In this document: positions 54,549-62,851 of the stretch, piece after piece
How the letters are laid out: each line of letters begins with the position of its first letter
Position numbering within the stretch: the stretch's first letter is position 1
Source of the DNA: Flavipsychrobacter sp.
GTDB taxonomy: Bacteria > Bacteroidota > Bacteroidia > Chitinophagales > Chitinophagaceae
DNA: 64,000 bases
NCBI GenBank assembly: GCA_041392855.1
Contig: JAWKLD010000001.1
Coordinates: 978,001 to 1,042,000 of the forward strand
Direction of reading: 5' to 3'
Translations under genes and position numbers: made by a program
The notes under the pieces: model-generated
Seen by the model: the letters and a program-made list of their open reading frames with translations, nothing else
Databases searched by the model: none
Told to the model about the DNA's origin: nothing

Positions 54549-54989
54549 TTACATCAAACTTGGCTTACCTATACCTGTTTCTACATATTTTTTTAGACTA
54601 GTAACTAAAAACATTTCCCAAGTTGTACTACATAATTCGTAACAGTTCAATTCTGGTTCTAAACCTTCATGTTCAAAATATACTTTAGTCCTGTCAGCTA
54701 ATAATACTAGCTCCCATTTCACCTTAGTACCCAGCCATTCTTTTTCTATACCATTATACCCTTCATGTACATGTCTAGCATCAATACAAGTCCAGGTAAG
54801 TTTCTTGTTTGGCACATACTCTGTTATTTCAAACTTCCAGAAGGTTTTGTCAAAGCTAGTAGTAAATATATCCGCAAGTTCTTTTACTTCATTATCCGTG
54901 TACCCCCACCAGTCTTGTACTTTTTTTGTCAATGCATTAAATACATCTGCAGGCATTGCTTCTATTATAATTTCTGTTGTGTATCCCAT
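54549..54989 (-). CDS. SRPBCC/AHSA1-like domain protein
   Basis: 146 residues, one SRPBCC domain: an N-terminal strand (GYTTEIIIEAMPADVFNALT), a middle with WWGYTDNEV, FWKFEITEYVPNKKLTWTC, and a C-terminal helix (ELCSTTWEMFLVTSLKKYVETG). These bind hydrophobic ligands or act as Aha1-like co-factors. The gene is divergent from the HxlR regulator, and two palindromic sites lie between them; control by this regulator is likely (inference). Confidence 0.85.
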   Translation of the reverse strand: MGYTTEIIIEAMPADVFNALTKKVQDWWGYTDNEVKELADIFTTSFDKTFWKFEITEYVPNKKLTWTCIDARHVHEGYNGIEKEWLGTKVKWELVLLADRTKVYFEHEGLEPELNCYELCSTTWEMFLVTSLKKYVETGIGKPSLM

Positions 54990-55003
54990 AATTTAGCTTT
55001 TAT

Positions 55004-55024
55004 GTACTTGCACTTTGCAAGTAC
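55004..55024. promoter_or_regulatory. Palindromic operator 1 (GTACTT-N9-AAGTAC)
   Basis: Perfect inverted repeat GTACTTGC / GCAAGTAC around a 5-base centre. It overlaps the expected transcription start of the SRPBCC gene (-7 box at 55029-55036, minus strand). The spacing matches operator 2 exactly. Confidence 0.75.
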
Positions 55025-55028
55025 ATTG

Positions 55029-55036
55029 CAAATGTA
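55029..55036 (-). promoter_or_regulatory. Candidate -7 box TACATTTG for the SRPBCC gene
   Basis: The minus-strand match to TAnnTTTG has a TTG (minus strand, 55058-55060) 21 bp upstream, a good two-box fit. Operator 1 lies over the predicted start site and operator 2 over the -33 region. Confidence 0.55.
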
Positions 55037-55042
55037 ATAAAA

Positions 55043-55065
55043 AGTACTTTTATTTTACAAGTACT
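55043..55065. promoter_or_regulatory. Palindromic operator 2 (AGTACTT-N9-AAGTACT)
   Basis: Inverted repeat with the same half-sites and the same 9-base spacer as operator 1, its centre 40 bp away. It lies between the -7 box of the HxlR gene (55071-55078) and that of the SRPBCC gene, so one dimer here could act on both promoters. Confidence 0.75.
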
Positions 55066-55070
55066 ATGTA

Positions 55071-55078
55071 TAATTTTG
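55071..55078 (+). promoter_or_regulatory. Candidate -7 box TAATTTTG for the HxlR gene
   Basis: A match to TAnnTTTG, only 5 bp before the ATG at 55083, so the message would be leaderless or nearly so. Confidence 0.45.
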
Positions 55079-55082
55079 TTTT

Positions 55083-55502
55083 ATGGATAGTATAAAGAGA
55101 CGGTCAGATTGCCCAGTGAACCTATCATTAGAAGTGTTTGGAGACAAATGGACATTGTTGGTACTAAGAGATATTATTTTCTTTGGTCATCGCCATTTCA
55201 GAGATTTTGTACAACTGGAAAGTATATCGACGAACATACTTACAGAAAGACTAAAGAGACTTGTTGATAATGGTATACTCAAAAAGGAGATTGATAAAGA
55301 CAACCAGTCTTCGTATATATACTCTATTACGCAACGTGGGCTTGATTTAGTGCCTATTGTAATTGATATGTACCACTGGGGGGCAATACATGTTGAGGGG
55401 AATAATGCCGACGTCAATTACTTGAAAAGAGTAACTGGAGAAAGGAATAAAGTAATAAAAGAAATAACTCAAAAATTAAAAAAAGAACACCATGTAAAAT
55501 AA
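55083..55502 (+). CDS. HxlR-family transcriptional regulator
   Basis: 139 residues. The HxlR winged helix is complete: CPVNLSLEVFGDKWTLLVLRDIIFFGHRHFRDF, NILTERLKRLVDNGILKKE, SYIYSITQRGLDLVPIVIDMYHWG. A conserved Cys near 9 precedes the helix, as in redox- or electrophile-sensing members; a sensing role is inferred. It is divergent from the SRPBCC gene with two matching palindromes in between. Its target set is otherwise unknown. Confidence 0.93.
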   Translation: MDSIKRRSDCPVNLSLEVFGDKWTLLVLRDIIFFGHRHFRDFVQLESISTNILTERLKRLVDNGILKKEIDKDNQSSYIYSITQRGLDLVPIVIDMYHWGAIHVEGNNADVNYLKRVTGERNKVIKEITQKLKKEHHVK

Positions 55503-55503
55503 A

Positions 55504-55530
55504 AAGCCACTCAAAAGAGTGACTTTTTTA
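55504..55530. terminator. Terminator between the HxlR gene and the DinB-like gene
   Basis: A 9-bp stem with one mismatch (AAGCCACTC / GAGTGACTT) and an AAAA loop is followed by a T-run on the plus strand. It could serve both convergent genes. Confidence 0.7.
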
Positions 55531-55537
55531 TCAATAA

Positions 55538-56038
55538 TTACATACCCCTATCGTCTGCTGAAGGACCATAAGTGCCTGGTATTTTTACATCCAATAAACG
55601 TAAGTAAACACCTAATTGCGCGCGGTGGTGTATCTGATGGTTCAACGCCCAAGTTCTTATATTTTGATATCTGCTGCTTTGACTGATAATATGATCACCG
55701 TATTTAAAGGTCCATTCTTCTTCCAGTTGCTCAGCTGTCATAGAAGCCAATGTATCTAAGCCCATCTGTAGTTTCTCATCAAACTTAGCCAATAGCTCTT
55801 CTTTATTGTTTGGGTAGAAACGCTCAAAATGGTCGCTACCTATATCAAATACATTTTTCTTTATCACAAGGGCTAGCCACTCGGGTAGTTCTGCCACATG
55901 GCCTGCCAACCTGCCTAAAGGGAACGATTTCTCATGTGGTTTCCAATCGTTCTTGCCTTCGGGCACTACTTCCAACAGCTTGCGGGTAGCTACTGATTCT
56001 CTTTTCAGTTCGTCAATAAGTTCTTGTACAATGTTCAT
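55538..56038 (-). CDS. DinB/DfsB-family four-helix protein
   Basis: 166 residues. Four-helix bundle with the three metal-binding His expected of DinB/YfiT proteins: LAGHVAEL (His ~47) and ALNHQIHHRAQLGVYLRL (His near 132 and 136). Members include thiol-dependent S-transferases (bacillithiol, mycothiol) and proteins of unknown function. The term DinB here is a family name and does not mean DNA polymerase IV. It sits alone next to the HxlR terminator. Confidence 0.85.
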   Translation of the reverse strand: MNIVQELIDELKRESVATRKLLEVVPEGKNDWKPHEKSFPLGRLAGHVAELPEWLALVIKKNVFDIGSDHFERFYPNNKEELLAKFDEKLQMGLDTLASMTAEQLEEEWTFKYGDHIISQSSRYQNIRTWALNHQIHHRAQLGVYLRLLDVKIPGTYGPSADDRGM

Positions 56039-56068
56039 TATGTTAGTTTATATATGGTGGTAAATTTA

Positions 56069-57142
56069 CTAAAACAGTGGCAGTTGACTGTGGCGTATTC
56101 TCCTAAAGTTTTGTGTATTTAGTTGGCTATCTATTTTATTTAACCCAAACTTATTGCAGTAGAGCTTGAATTGTGTGCGTATCAATTCTGCATATTTTCC
56201 GTCACCTACAATACGGTTACTAAAGCGACTATCGTTGACCTGTCCATTGTGGCAGGCACTTATCATATTCCATACTTTATCTGCTCTGTCTGGAAAGCTT
56301 TTAAACAACCAGTCTTTGAAGATACCACCTATAGCACCATTCAATCTTACAACCGTATACCCTGCTCTTTGTGCTCCTGCTTCAGAGGCAGCTTTAAGGA
56401 CGTCGTGCATATGATTATCATTAAGCCCCGGTATGATTGGGGCATTCATAATACCGGTAGGTATGCCTGCTTTAGATAAAGTCTCCACTACCTTTAGTCT
56501 TGACCTATATGATGCTGTTCTTGGTTCTAACACTCTACGAAGGTCTTCATCTAGCGAAGTGATGGAAGAGAAAACACTCACTAATCCATACTTGTTGAGT
56601 TCTTGTAGTAGGTCGAGGTCTCTCAAAACCAATGCGTTTTTAGTGAGTATGCCTACAGGATTTCTAAAGTCAAGACATATCTCTAATAGCTTGCGAGTGA
56701 TGCGCATCTTACGCTCTATGGGTTGGTAGCAATCGGTATTGCCAGATAGGGATATAGGGGCTGGTTGCCAATTCTTATTTTCAAAAAACTTCTTGAGTAA
56801 TGCAGGTGCATTCTTCTTAACTACTATCCTACTCTCAAAATCTACCCCTGCACTATAGCCCCAATACTCATGTGAGTTTCGTGCATAGCAGTAAATGCAC
56901 CCATGCTCACAACCCTGATAAGGATTGGCAGAATACATCATACCCACATCGGGACTGGTCACTTTATTGACCAATGTGCGGCTATCGTCATAGATATATT
57001 CCGTATGGCGTTTTTCCTGCTCCCAATCGTCTATGCCTTCTGAATGTTCTTGCACGTATTCGTTTTTTAAGTACTTGTTTTTGGGGTTGTACTGCGCACC
57101 CCTTCCCTTATCATGCCGGTGATCGGCTTGCTGGTTGATCAT
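56069..57142 (-). CDS. PA0069-family radical SAM protein (SPL-like)
   Basis: About 357 residues from the ATG at 57142; a longer version (384) opens at 57223 and would overlap the polymerase gene by 41 bp. The radical SAM motif CEHGCIYCY is near residue 80 (from 57142), with NPYQGCEHGC before it and GNTDCYQPIERKM after it; GLNDNHMHDVLKAA follows. The family is related to spore photoproduct lyase. It lies 40 bp after the Y-family polymerase on the same strand, so the two are co-transcribed. A DNA-repair role is inferred from this pairing. Confidence 0.85.
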   Translation of the reverse strand: MINQQADHRHDKGRGAQYNPKNKYLKNEYVQEHSEGIDDWEQEKRHTEYIYDDSRTLVNKVTSPDVGMMYSANPYQGCEHGCIYCYARNSHEYWGYSAGVDFESRIVVKKNAPALLKKFFENKNWQPAPISLSGNTDCYQPIERKMRITRKLLEICLDFRNPVGILTKNALVLRDLDLLQELNKYGLVSVFSSITSLDEDLRRVLEPRTASYRSRLKVVETLSKAGIPTGIMNAPIIPGLNDNHMHDVLKAASEAGAQRAGYTVVRLNGAIGGIFKDWLFKSFPDRADKVWNMISACHNGQVNDSRFSNRIVGDGKYAELIRTQFKLYCNKFGLNKIDSQLNTQNFRRIRHSQLPLF

Positions 57143-57182
57143 GATGTGTTTTTTATGTTCTGTTTTGAATCTTGTTTGCTTG

Positions 57183-58496
57183 CTACTCTTCTTCCAGTAG
57201 ATACTGGTTGACCTTGCCATCATCCTTACTGGGGTCGTAGAGGTCTTTTACCGAGCCGAAACCTATGGCATCTCTCATTACCTTAGGCGTAATGGTCTCG
57301 GAAGCTTTGCGCACCTTATCCCGTCCGTATTTATCTTTTATATTGTACATGGCTTTACGTAGCACATCCTGTCGTATACGATTATCGAAGAGTGTGTACT
57401 GCACCATCTTATCGCTTACGAAGCTGCCAATGGTCACACACATATTCTGTACGTTGTTGTTAAAGAGGTCTGTGTTTCTCGACTGCTCAAATGCTCGTGC
57501 ATCGTGTAGTATATATTTCCTCAACTCAATAGCATCCTGTTCAGGGTGTGCCAGTTTTACAGTAGTCTCCCAGCGGGTATGGTCTCGATACTTGATGCGG
57601 AAATGTAGCGACCTGCAAAACACCTCTTGCTTTACCATGCGCTGCTCCAAACGGGTGCAGAGAGAAATAAGCAAACTATCCAACGCCTGTTTCGATTCCC
57701 TTTGCTGACGCGACACCGTACGCCCTGCACTCATATTCTTATATCCGCTGGTGTAAATGTCTATCTCCATAAAGTGGAGCCGCTTGTACCAATAATTGCC
57801 CACCACACCACCAAATGCCTTGCGCAACAATGCCTCTGAAGTATGCCTCAACTGCAATGGTGTATTGATGCCTACCATCTTGAGCCGACGCTCGTTTCGA
57901 GTAGCGATACCGGGCAGGTCGGTGAGTTTTAGTTTAGACAATTGTTCATCTATATTCTCGGGAGTGATGCGTACCAACCCATTAGGTTTTTGTAGCTCCG
58001 TACCCAGCTTAGCAAGGAAAGAATTGGGTGCAATGCCTATACTACAGGTAATATAATCACCACATTTTTTTCGGATATCTTCTTTGATCTGCTTGGCAAG
58101 AGCTACGAAATCTTTGTATACCAAACGGTAGGAAGTGAAATTCATCGACGCCTCATCTATACTGCGGGCTATCACATCATCGCAATAGCTATTGAGTACC
58201 TCCATGATCATGATATGATACTCTCTATAACGGTATGGACGGCCTAATACAGGGATAATCTGCGGACAAAGCTCCCTGCACTCCGACAGGCGCATGCCTG
58301 TTTTTATCCCATAGGTCTTGGCCTCTCGCGAGGGAGCTATTACGGCAGAATGTGGGCCATCGTAAGTAACGATACCCATAGGTTTGTGACGCAAATGGGG
58401 GTTGTCCTGCTGCTCACAGCTGGCAAAATAACTATTCATATCTATGTACATCACCACTGCATCAAGATTGGCTGTGGCAGAAGAACCCTGTCTCAT
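57183..58496 (-). CDS. Y-family DNA polymerase (UmuC/DinB-like)
   Basis: About 437 residues from the ATG at 58496; a GTG at 58532 would add twelve residues but sits next to an operator-like palindrome. Catalytic signature: VVMYIDMNSYFASCEQQDNP (first Asp), then ARSIDEASMNF (Asp-Glu pair), and TCSIGIAPNSFLAKLGTELQKPNG. The TDLPGIATRNERRL helix-hairpin-helix and a C-terminal little-finger domain follow. It copies damaged DNA. It shares a transcript with the radical SAM gene. No umuD-like gene is beside it. Confidence 0.93.
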   Translation of the reverse strand: MRQGSSATANLDAVVMYIDMNSYFASCEQQDNPHLRHKPMGIVTYDGPHSAVIAPSREAKTYGIKTGMRLSECRELCPQIIPVLGRPYRYREYHIMIMEVLNSYCDDVIARSIDEASMNFTSYRLVYKDFVALAKQIKEDIRKKCGDYITCSIGIAPNSFLAKLGTELQKPNGLVRITPENIDEQLSKLKLTDLPGIATRNERRLKMVGINTPLQLRHTSEALLRKAFGGVVGNYWYKRLHFMEIDIYTSGYKNMSAGRTVSRQQRESKQALDSLLISLCTRLEQRMVKQEVFCRSLHFRIKYRDHTRWETTVKLAHPEQDAIELRKYILHDARAFEQSRNTDLFNNNVQNMCVTIGSFVSDKMVQYTLFDNRIRQDVLRKAMYNIKDKYGRDKVRKASETITPKVMRDAIGFGSVKDLYDPSKDDGKVNQYLLEEE

Positions 58497-58541
58497 GTGT
58501 TTGTGCTTTCTGTTTCTAACAGCAAGGTACACATTTTAGAC

Positions 58542-58575
58542 ATTTGTACAAATAAAATATAGATTTTTGTATAAA
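58542..58575 (-). promoter_or_regulatory. Candidate LexA-like operator(s) before the Y-family polymerase
   Basis: ATTTGTACAAAT is a perfect 12-bp palindrome (58542-58553). A variant TTTGTATAAA lies 23 bp further out (58566-58575). Both are in front of a damage-tolerance polymerase, where SOS control is common. The LexA site of this organism is not known to me, so the assignment is inference. Confidence 0.45.
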
Positions 58576-58663
58576 GAAAAGGATATTACGAAAGGCGTAT
58601 AAATACATGCAAGGGAAAGTAATGACAACTAACACTTTTATAGTGCCCACGTGTTCACAAGAA

Positions 58664-58694
58664 AATCCATTAAAAAACATATATTTAATGGATT
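58664..58694. promoter_or_regulatory. 11-bp perfect inverted repeat before the beta-barrel gene
   Basis: AATCCATTAAA pairs with TTTAATGGATT around a 9-base loop. It is not followed by a T-run, so it may be a regulator site or an RNA hairpin rather than a terminator. It lies 60 bp upstream of the TTG start at 58754. Confidence 0.5.
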
Positions 58695-58753
58695 GTAGAT
58701 ACCATTACCTTTTAGAGAATGATCTTTGATTATCATATAGTTAAAAAGGACGA

Positions 58754-61234
58754 TTGCTGCATTTGTTAAGAAAAACCAGAACACCATTTGTGAAAACAGG
58801 CTTACTCACCTTTATACTATTATTTACATTATCTAGGCTATTAGCCCAGCAGCAAGACTCTACTACTCATTCTATTTTCAATGACACATTGCAAATAGGT
58901 GAAATAATCATCAGTGCCAAAACTGCTATCAAGATCAATAAAGACACCATTAGCTATCAGGTAGATTCGTTTTATAAAGACCCTCTAGCCACCACCGAAG
59001 ATGTTCTGAAAAGACTACCAGGTGTAGAAGTAAGTAGAGACGGCACTATTACCATTAATGGCAAAACGGTTACCAAACTATACATCAACGGCAAAGAATA
59101 CGATGCCGATGACCTTACCTCTATTACCCAAAACCTGCCTGCCGAAATACTGGAAAAGATACAAGTAGCTGACTACCATAGTGAGGAGGCCAGCTTTAGC
59201 GGACGCAAAGAAACGGCAGAGAATAAAGTCATCAACCTGCAATTCAAGAAAAAATATAAGAGTGGTATTTACGGCAGAGGCGCTGTGGGCTATGGCACAA
59301 AAGACAGGTACCAGTCGGGACTATTTGGCAACTACATGTCTAAAGAAGGAAGCCGTGTAACTGCAATAGGCAATATCAACAACACGGGTATGTCTGACGT
59401 AAGCAATAGCTTCAATAACAATGCATGGAGATCTCCAGGTGTGCGCAATGAGCGGAAAGCAAATATCAACTTTTCTAACAACATCAATCCTAAATGGAAA
59501 CTTAGTGGTGGTTATTATTTTGATAATCATACCAACAGCCTTACCAGCTCCACGTTAAGAAACACATACTTAGCCAATGATAGCATACTACTGCAAGAGC
59601 AACAACAAAACACCGTTAGCCAAAACAATAGCCATAGACTGAACTTGCGTAGCAGATGGAAACCTAATGAAAAACTAAGGATCAACAACGATATCTCGAT
59701 AAGCTATAGAAACCAAAACGCTGATAACAACAATTCGGATATCACCTATCAGAACGAGCAAAGACTTATCGATTTTCAACGTACTACTACAGTAACTAAT
59801 AACAATGATGATATTAACCTTAGGCTGAGTAATACCGTAATGAAGGCATTTGCCAAAGAAAAGCGAACACTAATTATAAGAGCTTTTGCCACTTACTCTA
59901 ACAAAGAGAACAAAGGCAACAATACTACAAGCAATAGTTACACTATGCCGCTCTCTTCCAATACGGTTATCAACCTAATCAACGGGAACAATAAGAATCT
60001 ATCTACTAATGTAGGCATCAGATATAGCGAACCAATTGGCAAAAGGAATCTACTGTCCCTGGACTATAATAACACCTACGACAACAGCAACAATAACCGA
60101 GAAGTGTTACTGGAGAACAATGGCGCTACCATAACCGACACGGCACAAAGTAGAACTTATGAAAACATTAATATAGAACATAACATAGGACTTACTTATC
60201 AGTATACTACTGATAGGTTTTATACTACACTAGGTTTTCAATTACTACCCTACGATCGTAAAACTACTGACCCGATTAACAGCAATAACAACGTAGCGCA
60301 AAAAGGGATAAACTATGCACCTAGTCTTCATGTTCAATATGATTTGAGCAAGACACAAAACATTGGCTTAGGCTATAATGGTCGTATCAATACCCCCAAT
60401 CTTAATCAACTACAACCTGTGCCCGACTATACTGATAGCCTTAACATCTATATTGGCAACCCTAACCTGAAACCAGAAATAAGCAATACCATTAGCCTCA
60501 ATTATCGTAATTACAAGCCTTCCGGGGCAAATACCAATATTAATTTGCATGGCAGCTGGTATCAGCAAAAGATCACCAACAATGTTATCATTACCAATAG
60601 TAAAAGAGAAACAAGACCCATAAATGCCGATGGCAATTATAGCCTTTCATCTAGCATTAGTAATACCGTCCCTATTCTAAAAAAGAAAATAAGACTGACT
60701 ACATCAATACAAGGATCTCTTCAAAATAATGTCAGTGTGGTCAATAACATCTTACAGAAAAGAAAGAATTATCTGATCAGTCCCAGAATAAGAATGGTTT
60801 TCTTTTTAGAGGATATTTACGAAGGGTCTTTGACCTATAACTATAGCTGGAATAAAACTATAACTACCAATAGCACTAACAACCTATTACAGACACATAA
60901 TTTATCACAACAAGGCTCCTTTATCCTACCGTTCAACATTACCTGGAAGTATGATATCTCTTATATATCTAACAATGGCTTAAACCAAGATTTTGAACAA
61001 GACTTTTTACTCATCAACACATCAGTAGATAAAGAATTCAAAAAAATAAAAGGTTTATTCTTAAGCATACAAGCTTTTGACATCTTCAACAAATACCCTA
61101 CCGTACAAAGGAACATTAATGACAACTATTATGAAGACGTTGCCGTAAACAGAATAGGTAGTTACTACATGCTATCATTAATATACAGGTTCACTTCCTT
61201 CCCTGCAGCTCGAGAAGTACCTGAGTTGTTTTAG
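58754..61234 (+). CDS. Large outer-membrane beta-barrel protein (OMP_b-brl_3, TonB-receptor-like)
   Basis: 826 residues from a TTG; AAGGA just upstream is a good ribosome site, and a second TTG at 58763 is possible. Signal peptide (ends LLAQQ). There is no N-terminal carboxypeptidase-like domain. A plug-like part follows: DTLQIGEIIISAK, VLKRLPGVEVSRDGTITINGKTVTKLYINGKEY, then a barrel rich in Asn/Thr with alternating strands to the end (IYRFTSF). Such proteins transport or bind compounds at the outer membrane. Substrate is unknown, and no lipoprotein partner gene follows. Confidence 0.85.
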   Translation: MLHLLRKTRTPFVKTGLLTFILLFTLSRLLAQQQDSTTHSIFNDTLQIGEIIISAKTAIKINKDTISYQVDSFYKDPLATTEDVLKRLPGVEVSRDGTITINGKTVTKLYINGKEYDADDLTSITQNLPAEILEKIQVADYHSEEASFSGRKETAENKVINLQFKKKYKSGIYGRGAVGYGTKDRYQSGLFGNYMSKEGSRVTAIGNINNTGMSDVSNSFNNNAWRSPGVRNERKANINFSNNINPKWKLSGGYYFDNHTNSLTSSTLRNTYLANDSILLQEQQQNTVSQNNSHRLNLRSRWKPNEKLRINNDISISYRNQNADNNNSDITYQNEQRLIDFQRTTTVTNNNDDINLRLSNTVMKAFAKEKRTLIIRAFATYSNKENKGNNTTSNSYTMPLSSNTVINLINGNNKNLSTNVGIRYSEPIGKRNLLSLDYNNTYDNSNNNREVLLENNGATITDTAQSRTYENINIEHNIGLTYQYTTDRFYTTLGFQLLPYDRKTTDPINSNNNVAQKGINYAPSLHVQYDLSKTQNIGLGYNGRINTPNLNQLQPVPDYTDSLNIYIGNPNLKPEISNTISLNYRNYKPSGANTNINLHGSWYQQKITNNVIITNSKRETRPINADGNYSLSSSISNTVPILKKKIRLTTSIQGSLQNNVSVVNNILQKRKNYLISPRIRMVFFLEDIYEGSLTYNYSWNKTITTNSTNNLLQTHNLSQQGSFILPFNITWKYDISYISNNGLNQDFEQDFLLINTSVDKEFKKIKGLFLSIQAFDIFNKYPTVQRNINDNYYEDVAVNRIGSYYMLSLIYRFTSFPAAREVPELF

Positions 61235-61318
61235 TATTTCCTTTTACCATTTCATTAACTATCGGATAAAATCATTTTACCGTCTTTTACAATATCGTTT
61301 ACCAAAAATCGCCTTCAC

Positions 61319-62779
61319 ATGTATAGAGTATTACTAGCTTCAGTATTACTATTAAGTTGTAGCACCTATAGTTTTGCTACCAACGACGCTCTTCAGGAAT
61401 GTATAGCACAGATGACCTCTGATAAAACAGATGTATATACTTATACGCATAGCGAATACAAAACCTACCACTCTCCCCGCCCTTGGATGACCAGCCATAT
61501 AGCACATAGTGGCACCATGTGGGTGAGCAGTAATAGCATTAGCCTTAGAGATTCCTTTGCCACTAGAGATAGAGCTTATATCAGTCTAAAAACTTTTAAA
61601 GAAGGGGTACTCCTTAAACAACCTCTCAATAGTAAGCAGCCAGCGAAAATAACCAAGAGCATGCTAGCTAATGAAGTGTTTAGAATAGCTAAACACCACC
61701 CTATACTACTACTACAAAAGTTTGGTAAGCTGGACAAGACAAACACCCAAACAAGTAATAAGGAGCATACTATATACAGCAATAAGATCAACGATGTTCC
61801 CATTAGCCTATACATTAATAGATACAACCAACTAGACATGGTTACCATCACAATTGATGACGAGCTATATGGAGACGTTGTATATACTATTAGGTATACC
61901 AACTATACTAATATTGATAAAGACATTCATTACCATTATCCGCAAACAATAACTTTTGAACAGGTAAATGGCATTACAGACACCTTACACCTCCAGTATG
62001 TAAAACATATAGATAAAGCACCTGTACTTATTGAACAGCCTGCTGACTATAAGATACATGATGACGAGCCTGAAGTACCCCATACGGCTACTACCCAAAA
62101 GCTAAGCGACCATCTCTATGCAATACACCTGCCACAAGCAGAGTCCGCAGCTTTGCTGGTAGCTTTAGATGATTTCTTTGTAGTCGTAGATGCACCATTA
62201 AATAGTAAAAATGGAGAATTAGTATTAGCAGAGGCTAAGAAAATAGCACCCAATAAACCTGTAAAGTATTACAGCTTTTGCCATCATCATCCTTGGTACA
62301 TTGGTGGTATTCGCCCATTTGTACATGCAGACGCTACGGTGCTTACTCAAGCAAGTGATATTAGCTATCTAGAGTTCATTACATTAAACCCACATACCCT
62401 TAGCCCCGATAGTTTAGAACTGCAACCCAAACTTTTATTAACAGAGGTAGTAGAAAAAACGAAAACGATAACTGACGGCAAATACAAAATGATACTATAC
62501 CATATAGGTGAAAAATCAGAACATACTGATGACTATACACTGTTCTATTTTCCTGAAGAGAAGATACTCTTTCAAGGTGATATGGCATTTATCAAAGATG
62601 GAGCACCATTGCGCAAAGCCGGCAGCAAACAAATAGCCTTGTATAATGCTATAAAGGAGCTAGACCTAGAAGTAGATACTATAGTGCAAGCTTGGCCTTG
62701 GAAAAACAGGTATAATATGAAAACCATTATACCATTTGCCGAGCTAGAAGCAAGTGTACAGATGAACAATGAAAAATAA
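61319..62779 (+). CDS. Exported MBL-fold protein with degraded metal site
   Basis: 486 residues with a signal peptide (SYSFA). The first ~250 residues are beta-rich and carry no known motif. The second half (about 265-470) has the metallo-beta-lactamase layout: LYAIHLPQAESAALLVALDDFFVVVDAP, YSFCHHHPWYIGG, and DYTLFYFPEEKILFQGDMAF. In the HxHxDH motif the Asp and last His are replaced by Trp and Tyr (HHHPWY), so normal zinc catalysis is doubtful. The role may be binding or regulation. It follows the beta-barrel gene by 84 bp. Confidence 0.75.
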   Translation: MYRVLLASVLLLSCSTYSFATNDALQECIAQMTSDKTDVYTYTHSEYKTYHSPRPWMTSHIAHSGTMWVSSNSISLRDSFATRDRAYISLKTFKEGVLLKQPLNSKQPAKITKSMLANEVFRIAKHHPILLLQKFGKLDKTNTQTSNKEHTIYSNKINDVPISLYINRYNQLDMVTITIDDELYGDVVYTIRYTNYTNIDKDIHYHYPQTITFEQVNGITDTLHLQYVKHIDKAPVLIEQPADYKIHDDEPEVPHTATTQKLSDHLYAIHLPQAESAALLVALDDFFVVVDAPLNSKNGELVLAEAKKIAPNKPVKYYSFCHHHPWYIGGIRPFVHADATVLTQASDISYLEFITLNPHTLSPDSLELQPKLLLTEVVEKTKTITDGKYKMILYHIGEKSEHTDDYTLFYFPEEKILFQGDMAFIKDGAPLRKAGSKQIALYNAIKELDLEVDTIVQAWPWKNRYNMKTIIPFAELEASVQMNNEK

Positions 62780-62851
62780 TAATAACAGACAAACTAATTA
62801 CAAAACCTATATTTTAAAAACGTAACTTAACTGTAGACTAAAACTACTATC

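Noticed and set aside
55538..56038. DinB-like protein as DNA polymerase IV
   Set aside because: It is the four-helix DinB/YfiT family; the polymerase is the separate gene at 57183-58496.
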